Program-made: the position numbers and the translations under genes
The notes under the pieces: generated by a model
What the model was told of the DNA's origin: nothing
The model's input: only the letters and a program-made list of their open reading frames with translations
Databases searched by the model: none
Source: JADJOY01 sp046331705 [NCBI: bacterium]
Lineage (GTDB): Bacteria; JADJOY01
Assembly (NCBI GenBank): GCA_046331705.1
Contig: JAXLQJ010000003.1
Location: 124,001-188,000, forward strand
Length of the DNA: 64,000 bases
Direction: 5' to 3'
Shown here: positions 44,806 through 52,605 of the stretch, one piece after another
Layout: each line of letters begins with the position of its first letter
Position numbering within the stretch: the first letter of the stretch is position 1

Positions 44806-45566
44806 AGGTAGAACGGGATTCGCCTGCTGGTCCGCGCGAACGACCACGCGCCCGCCGCCAGCGTGGCGATCGCCAGCAGCGTTCCGACCACCAGCTCGCC
44901 GGCGGGCGCCACGTGACCCGCGTAGATCGGATCGCGGAAGACCTGCAGCACGTGCCGCACGGGGTTGAGCGCCACCAGCCAACGGAAGCGCGCGGGCACG
45001 ATCTCCACCGGATAGAAGACCGGCGTGAGATACATGACCGTGGTCAGCACCACTCCCACCATCTCGACGATGTCGTAGAAGAAGACCGCGAGCGGCGCGA
45101 GCACGAGCCCCACGCCGAGCGTGAACAGCGCCGCGAGCACGATCGCGAAGGGCAGGAACCAGAGGCTCGCACCTGGCGCGTGGCCGGTGAGGCACGCGAT
45201 CGCCAAGAGCGGCACCAGCGCCAGCACCAGGTTCACGACGCCGGCGAGCACGGTGGCGAGCGGGAAGACCGCGCGCGGCACCGGCACCTTGAGCAAGAGC
45301 TGCGCGTTGCCGCGCAAGCTCTGCATCGCGGTCACCACGCTCTGCTGGAAGAAGTTCCAGAACACGATCCCGGCGAGCGCGTAGACCGGGTATCCCGGCA
45401 CGTCGAAGCGAAACGCCGTGCTGAACACCACCATCAGCACCAGCATCGTCAGCAACGGCTGGAGCATCGTCCACAGGAAGCCGATCACCGAGCGGCGGTA
45501 GCGGACCTTGAGGTCGCGCGCGACCAGCGCCAGCACCAGATCGCGATAGCGAAGCGGGTTCCCCAT
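44802..45566 (-). CDS. ABC-2 type polysaccharide export permease
   Basis: A protein of 254 residues with LVLALVARDLKVRYRRSVIG, the amphipathic lead of Wzm/KpsM/TagG permeases, then about six hydrophobic segments and LVALNPVRHVLQVFRDPIY before the last ones. Together with the ATPase that overlaps its stop it forms a second glycan exporter. ATG 45566 has no strong Shine-Dalgarno. No glycosyltransferase or initiating enzyme lies beside the pair, so its cargo is probably made elsewhere. Confidence 0.9.
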   Translation of the reverse strand: MGNPLRYRDLVLALVARDLKVRYRRSVIGFLWTMLQPLLTMLVLMVVFSTAFRFDVPGYPVYALAGIVFWNFFQQSVVTAMQSLRGNAQLLLKVPVPRAVFPLATVLAGVVNLVLALVPLLAIACLTGHAPGASLWFLPFAIVLAALFTLGVGLVLAPLAVFFYDIVEMVGVVLTTVMYLTPVFYPVEIVPARFRWLVALNPVRHVLQVFRDPIYAGHVAPAGELVVGTLLAIATLAAGAWSFARTSRRIPFYL

Positions 45567-45649
45567 GACGGCGGCTCGGTTCTACACGCGAGCCCCAGCC
45601 GTGGCTATCGCCGACGGTGCACGGCGTTGCGCGACGCGGAGCGCGCGCT

Positions 45650-47167
45650 TCAGGGCGCCACGTCGATCCGGTAGTCGCCCGCCACCGAGACGTCGAGGCG
45701 CCAGCCGCCGCCGACGCGACGCGCGGCGACCGCGCCGAGGCCATCGCCCGTCACCTGCGGCGCAACGTCGACGTCGGACGGAATCCAGAGATCGGCAGTG
45801 GAGGGGGCCTGCGTGCTGCCGGTGACCGAGAGTCGTCCATCGCAGGCCGGATCCGCGACGCTCGTGATCCGCCCGGGTGCGGCGCGCGCGTATCCCCGCC
45901 GCACGCACGTCGTGACCACGAAGCGCGCGTTGCCGCAGCTCGCCTGCTGATTCGCCACCCACTCGGGCGAGGGCGGCCAGGCGCCGGCGACGTCGTGCGG
46001 GTCGCCGCACTCCTGCTCCCATTGCCACCACGCGCCGCCCGAGCGCAGGTGCTGATCCTCGAGCCGCGCGAATCGCGCCATCCACTCCTCGTTCGCGGAC
46101 GGCGCGGCGAAGCTGCCGTATTCGCCGGTCCAGAGCGTGGTTTGGTAGAGCGCCTGCACCAGGTCGAAGAGCGGGAACGAGAGGTCGAGCAGCCCCGGCA
46201 CGCTCGGGCCGATCGACTCGAAGTAGTTGTGCGACGCGAAGACCACGTTGGGATCCGCGGTCCAGTCGAAGGGCACCAGGCCCGCGAAGACCGTGGGCTC
46301 GAAGAACACGATGTGTCCTGGCGATCCCTGCTGCGCCTCGGCGGCGCGGATGGCGCTCACCGCCGATCGATAGAACGCGGCGAGCCCCGTCACCGTGGCG
46401 TCGGGGTCACCGCTGGTCCCCGGCTCGTTCAGGAGATCGTAGCCCGCGACGCCCGCATCCGCGGCGAACTCTCTCGCGATGAGGCCCCACAGCGCGGCCA
46501 GCTCGTCGCGCACGCCGTCGCGATTCCCGTAGAACGACTCCCACGCCTTGCGAACCGCGGGACTGTCCTCGCGTCCGCCGGGAGTGCACGTCTCGGCGTC
46601 GTCGGTGAACGTGGCCCACGCGGGCGCTCCGTCCCAGCCGATCTGCGGGCGCGTACCCGCGGGGCAGCTTCGGTCGCGTGGCGTGAACACGAACTTCGAC
46701 CACGCGTCCTGGTGCATGTCGATCACGACGTAGAGTCCGCGCGCGTTCGCTTCGGCGACGGCCGCGCGCACGCGCTCGAGATACGCGCCATCGAGCGTGC
46801 CGCGCGTCGGCTGCCAAGCCGACCACGTGGTCACCAGCCGAATCACGCTGGCACCGGTCGCGGCGACGTCGTCCCAGTCGTCGGCAGCGAGCGGCGCGAC
46901 GGTGGGAAGCGAGGGGTCCGACTGGAAGTAATCGCCGAGGTGATTGAAGTTCACGCCCCGCAGCACGACCTGCCTGCCGGCCGCGTCGAAGATGCCCGGC
47001 CGGCTGCCGCGCACCGCCACCAGCCGCGTGAGCGGCGGGCTCGCACCCGGGTCGCTGGTGGGCGGCGGGCTCGAGTCCGGCACGCACGCAGCGGCAGCGA
47101 GGAGCGTGAGCGTCGCCAGGGCGACGCGTGCGTTCGACGCGCGAAGCGCGATGGGCTGACGAATCAT
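45650..47167 (-). CDS. GH5 endoglycoceramidase-like lipoprotein
   Basis: A protein of 505 residues. The signal sequence ends LTLLAAAAC with the lipidated Cys near residue 29. The (beta/alpha)8 catalytic domain shows GVNFNHLGDYFQ, ASVIRLVTTWSAWQP, VVIDMHQDAWS, YDLLNEPGTS (acid/base Glu248) and LWTGEYGSFA (nucleophile Glu349), the pattern of endoglycoceramidase-type GH5 enzymes that release glycans from glycolipids. A short C-terminal beta domain follows. The substrate may be a glycolipid or lipid-linked glycan (inference). ATG 47167 precedes the signal; a GTG six codons upstream is possible. It is divergent from the MurJ fusion and downstream of nothing on its strand. Confidence 0.85.
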   Translation of the reverse strand: MIRQPIALRASNARVALATLTLLAAAACVPDSSPPPTSDPGASPPLTRLVAVRGSRPGIFDAAGRQVVLRGVNFNHLGDYFQSDPSLPTVAPLAADDWDDVAATGASVIRLVTTWSAWQPTRGTLDGAYLERVRAAVAEANARGLYVVIDMHQDAWSKFVFTPRDRSCPAGTRPQIGWDGAPAWATFTDDAETCTPGGREDSPAVRKAWESFYGNRDGVRDELAALWGLIAREFAADAGVAGYDLLNEPGTSGDPDATVTGLAAFYRSAVSAIRAAEAQQGSPGHIVFFEPTVFAGLVPFDWTADPNVVFASHNYFESIGPSVPGLLDLSFPLFDLVQALYQTTLWTGEYGSFAAPSANEEWMARFARLEDQHLRSGGAWWQWEQECGDPHDVAGAWPPSPEWVANQQASCGNARFVVTTCVRRGYARAAPGRITSVADPACDGRLSVTGSTQAPSTADLWIPSDVDVAPQVTGDGLGAVAARRVGGGWRLDVSVAGDYRIDVAP

Positions 47168-47385
47168 CCGTCCATTGTCGCTCACCCGAGGTCGCGAGCG
47201 AAACGCCGCCCGGGCGGTATCCGGCGATCGACGACAGGCCCGCGCGTGAATAACGCTGACGACGTGCTCGTCGAAAGGACGTCCGCGAGTCTCGATCGCG
47301 CGCCATCCTCCACGGCGCGCCGCCGCGCTCCTCGCCACCCGCCCGACAGGCGACGCAGGCGCAGCCCGCGTCGATCCCCTCTCCG

Positions 47386-49998
47386 ATGAGCCTCGTCGAC
47401 CCGAACCGCGCACGCGCCTCGGAGAGCGCGCCACTGCGCATCGCCTCCAGCCCCTACGCTTCCGCTGCGGGGATCACGCTGCTGCTGGGCGCGGCGAAGC
47501 TCCTCGGCTTCGTCGAGAAGCAATTCCTCGCGTTCCGTTTCGGCGCCAGCGCGTCCGTCGACGCATTCCTGATCGCCTTCGGCCTGATGATGGTGATCTT
47601 CGATCTGGCGCGCGCCGTCATCGGACCGGCGCTGCTGCCGTTGCTCACGCGCGCCGTGAGCACGCACGGCGAGCCGGCGGCCCAGCGCGCCGCCGGCCGG
47701 CTCGCGCTCGTCGTCGCCGTGGTCTTCGCCGCCGTGGCCGCGGCGCTGATGATCGCCGCCTCGCCGCTCGTTCGCCACGTCCTCGCGCCGCGCCTGGACC
47801 CGAGCGCGCAGGCGCTCGTGATCGAGCTCGCGCGCATCCTGCTGCCAGCGCTCGTCCCGCTCGGCGCGGCCCTCGTCACGTACACCCTCTTCCACACCGC
47901 CGGGCGCTTCTTCGCGCCGGCGTGCGGTGAGCTGGCGTTCAAGATGGCGGGCACGGCGGCGCTGTTGGCGATGTGCGTCGCGCCGACGGCGGGGCTCGAA
48001 TGGCTCGCGGTGGGCTATCTCGGCGGTGGTGCCGCCATGCTCGCGATTCATCTCGTGGCGCTCGGCCCCGCGCGCCGGCAGCTGCTCGCGCGCCGCACGA
48101 CGCCCGCCGCGCTCGGACGCGAAGCCTGGTCCGCCGCCTGGCCGATGGGTCTCGCCGCCGTGGCGATCGGCTTGCGGCAGGTCCTGGAATCGGCCTTCGC
48201 GACTCGCTTCGGCGGCGGCTCGGTGGCGGTGGTCGCCTATGCGTGGAAGCTCGTCGATCTGCCGACCGTGCTCGCCGCGGAGCCGCTCGCGGTGGTCTTC
48301 TTCGCGCTGTTCGCGCGTCTCGGCACGAGCGCCGATCCGAGCCAGGCGCGCGTCGCGCTCGCCGGCGCGCTGCGCAGCGCGCTCTGGGTGTCGGCGCCGC
48401 TCGCGGTGGCGCTGGCGGCGCTCGCGGGGCCGATGGTGGAGCTGCTCTTTCGCTGGGGCTCGTTCGACGCACGCGCGAGCGAGTCGGCCACGCGGATCTT
48501 GAGCCTCTACGCGCCGGCGGTGCCGTTCGTGTTCGCGGACCTGCTGCTCACGCGCTTCGCGATCGCGCGCGGGCGGCTGCGCCCCGCGGTGCGGGTCGAG
48601 CTGCTCGCCTCGGCGCTCAACATCCTGGCGTGGCCGATCCTCGGAGCGCGCCTCGGCATCGCGTGCCTGCCCGTCGCCTTCACCGCGGCGCGCGCGATCA
48701 AGCTCGCCGGATTGCTGCTGGTGTTGCGGGCGGAGCTGCGCGCGGGTGATCGACGGGGTGCCGTCGCCTTCGGCGCACGGGTCGCCGCCGCGCTGGTGCT
48801 CGGCTGGCTCGCCCTCGCGGGTGTCGCCGCGGCGTTGCGCGACGGCGACACCGAGGCCGATCTCGTGGAACGCGGCTTGGCGCTCGCGTTGCCGGGCCTC
48901 GCGTTTCTCGGCTGCTACGCCGCCGCGAGCGCAGCACTAGGCATCGGCGAGGTTCGAACGCTCGTCGCGCATCTGCGCCGGCGGTTCGCGACGGCGACGG
49001 TCACCGCCGCGGTGATCGCGCTCGGGGCGACGCTCGCCGCGCCGGCGCGCGCCGCGTCCCCCGGCGCCGATCACGACGCCACGGACGCGAGCGGCACGTT
49101 GGTCCTCGACGACCTCGAGTGGAATCGCGACGCCGTGGCCGCGTTGCCGAGTGCCTTGGCCTTCCAGCGCGAGCGCGACGGCAATCTCGACGTGTACCTC
49201 TTGGATCCACGCAAGCCGGCCCTGCGCCGCCTCACCGTCGAGCCCGGGGCGGACCGCAATCCGGTCTTCGCGCCCGACGGGAAGAGCCTCTACTTCGTAT
49301 CCGATCGATCGGGTGTGGATGGCATCTACCGCGTCGACCTCGCCGGTGGCGGCGTCACGCCGGTCGTGGTCGGCGATGGTCGCGCCGAGGACCCGGCACC
49401 CACTCCCGACGGGCGCTCGCTGATCTTCACGCGCTCACCGCGCGTGGTCGGGTGGAACCTGGTGATCCGCGATCTCGCGACGGGCGCCGAACGCGCCCTC
49501 ACCGACGCCACGATCGCACGCCACGCGCACGCATCGGTGAGCGGCGATGGGACGTGGCTCGCGTGCTCGAGCCATACCGGGGGCGGATGGCAGATCGCGC
49601 GCATCGAGATCGCCACCGGCCGGTCGCGCACCCTCACCCACGACCCGGGTGCCTGTCGTCCCGATGTCTCGCCCACCGATGGCCGCGTCGCGTTCGTGAC
49701 CCAGCGCTGGGACGGGAAAGGCGACATCGCGGTCAGCGACTCCCAGGGCGGCGGCGTGCGCCGTCTGAGCACCACCGACGCGTACGACTACTTCCCCGCG
49801 TGGAGCCGCGACGGGCGCTGGATCGCCTTCGCGACCACGCGCGCCAAGGACAAGGGCCCCGGCCATCGCGGGCCGTGGCACCTGATGCTCGCCGCCAGCG
49901 ACGGCAGCGGCGTGCGCTGGCTCACGCGTTCCGCGGGCAGCGAATGGGAGCCGAGCTTCGCGCCGGCGCCCGCCACCCCGGAGGCGACGCGCGAATGA
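47386..49998 (+). CDS. MurJ/MviN-like flippase fused to a TolB-like beta-propeller
   Basis: A protein of 870 residues in a single frame. Residues about 20-525 are a polytopic MATE-fold MurJ/MviN-like domain: ITLLLGAAKLLGFVEKQFLA, FGASASVDAFLIAF and RLRPAVRVELLASALNILAW recall the lipid-II/oligosaccharide flippase. Residues about 530-555 (FATATVTAAVIALGATLAAP then ARAAS) look like a complete Sec signal peptide. Residues about 565-865 are TolB/PD40-type propeller blades: NPVFAPDGKSLYFVSDRSG, PAPTPDGRSLIFTRSP, FPAWSRDGRWIAFAT. The join looks like two adjacent genes merged, putting the propeller in the periplasm on an extra helix. MurJ would translocate lipid-linked sugar. The 3' 564 bp overlap an antisense frame extension of the arylsulfotransferase gene. 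Confidence 0.85.
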   Translation: MSLVDPNRARASESAPLRIASSPYASAAGITLLLGAAKLLGFVEKQFLAFRFGASASVDAFLIAFGLMMVIFDLARAVIGPALLPLLTRAVSTHGEPAAQRAAGRLALVVAVVFAAVAAALMIAASPLVRHVLAPRLDPSAQALVIELARILLPALVPLGAALVTYTLFHTAGRFFAPACGELAFKMAGTAALLAMCVAPTAGLEWLAVGYLGGGAAMLAIHLVALGPARRQLLARRTTPAALGREAWSAAWPMGLAAVAIGLRQVLESAFATRFGGGSVAVVAYAWKLVDLPTVLAAEPLAVVFFALFARLGTSADPSQARVALAGALRSALWVSAPLAVALAALAGPMVELLFRWGSFDARASESATRILSLYAPAVPFVFADLLLTRFAIARGRLRPAVRVELLASALNILAWPILGARLGIACLPVAFTAARAIKLAGLLLVLRAELRAGDRRGAVAFGARVAAALVLGWLALAGVAAALRDGDTEADLVERGLALALPGLAFLGCYAAASAALGIGEVRTLVAHLRRRFATATVTAAVIALGATLAAPARAASPGADHDATDASGTLVLDDLEWNRDAVAALPSALAFQRERDGNLDVYLLDPRKPALRRLTVEPGADRNPVFAPDGKSLYFVSDRSGVDGIYRVDLAGGGVTPVVVGDGRAEDPAPTPDGRSLIFTRSPRVVGWNLVIRDLATGAERALTDATIARHAHASVSGDGTWLACSSHTGGGWQIARIEIATGRSRTLTHDPGACRPDVSPTDGRVAFVTQRWDGKGDIAVSDSQGGGVRRLSTTDAYDYFPAWSRDGRWIAFATTRAKDKGPGHRGPWHLMLAASDGSGVRWLTRSAGSEWEPSFAPAPATPEATRE

Positions 49999-51840
49999 CG
50001 CGGCGCTGCGTCCAGCGGCCGTGGGTGGGTAGAGGCTGGGAATGCGCACGGCGTCCAGCCCCGAGTACTGAGCGCTCGGGTCGTCGATCGTCGCCTCCCA
50101 GACCTTGACGTCGTCGCTGGGACGGACCTCGCTCAAGCGCATCCACTGGGTGGACTCGCTGCCCAGCGAGCCATCGGTGACGAGCACGTTGCCGTTCGGC
50201 TCGCCTTCCACGTTCCCCGCGAAGTAGCTGAAGAGCGGCGGATCGAACGCCGGATCGATCCATTGCCAGGCCACGTCGAGGAATCCGCCCACGGGATCGA
50301 TGACGAACTCGACCTGGCGCGTCACCTCGTCCGGCACCCGATCGTTGCCGTTGTCGTAGACCAGGAGATTTCCGTTGGGCTTCAGAAACGGGCCGTGCTG
50401 GTGCAGCGGCAAGACGATTCCCGGACCGGCGGGCTCGAGGAACGGCCACCCGTCGTCGCCGCTCGATCCGGGCCAGTCCGAGCCGAGCACCCACACCAAC
50501 TGCTTGGTGGCGCGGCTGATCTTCGCGATCAGATCCTGGTGGCGGCACGACACGATCAGCGAGTCGTCGCTCGGGTCGTGGATGAGCGCATTGCAGTGGG
50601 TCCAGTCGTGCGTGCTGCCGCCGGCGGTGCCGTACCACCAGTTCCAGCTCGCGTCGTTGAACGACTCGCCGCCGCCCGAGTGCAGGTCGAGCAAGGTCCG
50701 GTGCGGGTCGAGCAGATCGAAGAGGTGGATCCGGTCCACGATCTGCCCGTCACGGGTCATCTCGACGAGCTGGTCGCCGACGACGCGACAGGTCGTGCAG
50801 TTCGCGCCGTCGCTCCACTTGAACCCCGGGACGTTGCGCAGCTCGGCGAAGAGCGCGACCAGATGGCCGTTCGGGAGCTCGATGGCGTCGTGGTGCGCCG
50901 GGCCGTCCACCGCCGGGTCCATCCCGAGGTTGTCGACGTTGAAGGAGTGGACCTCGCTCCCCAGCAGATCGATCTCCGAGATCGAGTAGGAGAGATAGAG
51001 GATGTGACCGTTCGCGAGCTGGCGCACCCGACTGATGGGAACGAAGGGATCGCCCGGCGCGGGCAACGGGTCCTGGTGGTACCAGACCACGTTGCCGGCG
51101 GCGTCGATGGCGTAGATGCGGCTGTTCGAGGGCAGTCCCACCCGCGTGGCGGCGAAGAGCGTGAGCCCCGGCTGCATGGCCGCGGGCTGCGCCGTCGTCA
51201 CCTGAACCGGCGGCGGGCCGAAGCCGGCGATCTCGGAGAACGCAGCTGGCCGATGGGTGATCGATGGCCCAGTCACGGTCTGCGCGCCGGCGGTGGCCTT
51301 CGCGGTGAACGTGTAGGTCACGCCCGCGCGCAGCCCGACGACCGCCACGGTGTGCGTGGTCGCGGGGATCGGCGTGAGCACACCGCTCGCCGGCACGGTC
51401 CAGGTGCCCTCGGGTCCGGAGACCTCGAGGAGCGGCGTCGCCGGCACCGTGCTCTCGAACGAGACCAGCGCGCTCAAGTGGTTCCTCGGATTGATCGCCA
51501 CCACGGGCGCGCCGAGCACGAGATTCGCGAGCCTGTGGTTCCCCGCGTCCATTCGAGCGCCGAAGAGCAGCAGCTCGACGCGGTAGACACCGGTCGGCTT
51601 GTCGGTCGGCAGGCTCGCCACCACGGCCGTGTCCGACCACGACACGATCGGGATCGGCTGGCCGTCGTAGAGCACCGCCGCGCCGGGACGCGGGGTGGCC
51701 TCGAAACCGGTGCCGTCGATGGTGAGGAGATCGCCCGGCGCGCTCACCGACGGATGCAACCCGACCACGGTGGTGCAAGCCGTCGCGAGCAACGACCCGA
51801 CCACCACCCAGCGCACGCCACGACGCGCCACGCCCCGCAC
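49435..51840 (-). CDS. Arylsulfotransferase (AssT-like) lipoprotein with antisense C-terminal extension
   Basis: The start is GTG 51840, with GGAGG four bases upstream, followed by a lipoprotein signal (VVVGSLLATAC). Residues about 25-190 are Ig-like. Residues about 200-605 form the arylsulfotransferase propeller: HDAIELPNGHLVALFAEL, HDWTHCNALIHDPSDDSL (His415 in the conserved D-x-T-H-x-N motif), SCRHQDLIAKI, QHGPFLKPNGNLLVYDNGN and WMRLSEVRP. The family end (DAVRIPSLYPP) is reached at about 50025. There is no stop there: the frame runs on 200 codons as Arg/Ala-rich antisense of the MurJ-propeller gene to a stop at 49435. The tail is probably not ancestral. The enzyme moves sulfate between aryl or other sulfate esters and phenolic or sugar acceptors in the periplasm. 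Confidence 0.75.
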   Translation of the reverse strand: MRGVARRGVRWVVVGSLLATACTTVVGLHPSVSAPGDLLTIDGTGFEATPRPGAAVLYDGQPIPIVSWSDTAVVASLPTDKPTGVYRVELLLFGARMDAGNHRLANLVLGAPVVAINPRNHLSALVSFESTVPATPLLEVSGPEGTWTVPASGVLTPIPATTHTVAVVGLRAGVTYTFTAKATAGAQTVTGPSITHRPAAFSEIAGFGPPPVQVTTAQPAAMQPGLTLFAATRVGLPSNSRIYAIDAAGNVVWYHQDPLPAPGDPFVPISRVRQLANGHILYLSYSISEIDLLGSEVHSFNVDNLGMDPAVDGPAHHDAIELPNGHLVALFAELRNVPGFKWSDGANCTTCRVVGDQLVEMTRDGQIVDRIHLFDLLDPHRTLLDLHSGGGESFNDASWNWWYGTAGGSTHDWTHCNALIHDPSDDSLIVSCRHQDLIAKISRATKQLVWVLGSDWPGSSGDDGWPFLEPAGPGIVLPLHQHGPFLKPNGNLLVYDNGNDRVPDEVTRQVEFVIDPVGGFLDVAWQWIDPAFDPPLFSYFAGNVEGEPNGNVLVTDGSLGSESTQWMRLSEVRPSDDVKVWEATIDDPSAQYSGLDAVRIPSLYPPTAAGRSAASFARRLRGGGRRREARLPFAARGTREPAHAAAVAGGEHQVPRPAMAGALVLGARGREGDPAPVAAPRGEVVVRVGGAQTAHAAALGVADRDVAFPVPALGHERDAAIGGRDIGTTGTRVVGEGARPAGGDLDARDLPSAPGMARAREPRPIAAHRCVRVACDRGVGEGAFGARREIADHQVPPDHAR

Positions 51841-51991
51841 CCGGCCTCCACCACCCGCCACACCCGCGCAATCGCTCCGCTCGGCGGCACGTGACCGTCT
51901 GGCAGGATTCGCGCCAACGGCGTGAGCGCGCGCGGCGCGAGGCTTTCGCAGCCTCGCGTCCTTCGCCGAGGTGAGATTTGCACCACCCGAA

Positions 51992-52004
51992 TTGCAGCGT
52001 GCAA
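51992..52004. promoter_or_regulatory. Hyphenated palindrome upstream of the arylsulfotransferase gene
   Basis: TTGCA-GCG-TGCAA in an A+T-richer patch of the 223-bp gap 51841-52063, preceded by another TTGCA copy at about 51978-51982. It could be a regulator site for the arylsulfotransferase gene; support is only sequence symmetry. Confidence 0.25.
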
Positions 52005-52063
52005 CTGCGTTGCGAAGGCGGCCGACCGCCGCGCGGCCCGCAACGCAGAGGGCGCGCGACCTC

Positions 52064-52570
52064 CTACTTCTTCGCCCCCTTCTTGGGCGCCTTGGCGGCA
52101 CCGCCAGACTCCAGCGTGCGCGTCAGGTTCTTCAGGTACTGGGCGATCAAGCCCTCGAACTCGCGGGTGACGAAGGGAGTCACGAGTGCCTTCACCAGCG
52201 CGGGAAACGGGAACTGCATCTCGCCGCGATTGACGAGGTGAAGGCGAGTCTTGCCATCGGCCGTGGCGGTCACCTCCCAGCTTCCCGAGACCAGCGCATT
52301 GCCCTCGCCGCGAATCGGAGTCCAGGTGACGGTCTTCTTCTTCGCGTCGTGGGTGTACTGGCTGGCGTAGATCGTCTGCAGGCTGTACTTCTCGACACCG
52401 ATCTTCTCGGTCTCGAGCCGATACGCGCCGCCCCCGAGATCGGTGAGCCGCTCCACCTTGGGCAGATGGCTCACGGACTTCGGCACGTCGGAGACCAGCG
52501 CGAAGGCGCTGGCCACGTCACACGCCACCTCGATGCTGCGATCGACGTTCACGGACACGGTGAAGGCCAT
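52064..52570 (-). CDS. SRPBCC (START/Bet v 1-like) family protein
   Basis: A protein of 168 residues with MAFTVSVNVDRSIEVACDVA, LVSDVPKSVSHLPKVERLTD and the C-terminal helix REFEGLIAQYLKNLTRTLES, the alpha/beta helix-grip pattern of SRPBCC / polyketide-cyclase-like proteins that bind hydrophobic ligands. A Lys/Ala-rich tail (AAKAPKKGAKK) ends it. ATG 52570 has GGGAGGAATC directly before it, a strong ribosome-binding site. It lies 35 bp after the aldehyde dehydrogenase gene and is probably in its operon, perhaps handling a lipophilic aldehyde or product (inference). Confidence 0.82.
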   Translation of the reverse strand: MAFTVSVNVDRSIEVACDVASAFALVSDVPKSVSHLPKVERLTDLGGGAYRLETEKIGVEKYSLQTIYASQYTHDAKKKTVTWTPIRGEGNALVSGSWEVTATADGKTRLHLVNRGEMQFPFPALVKALVTPFVTREFEGLIAQYLKNLTRTLESGGAAKAPKKGAKK

Positions 52571-52605
52571 GATTCCTCCCCTCGACGCGCGGCGAGACGC
52601 CGCCG

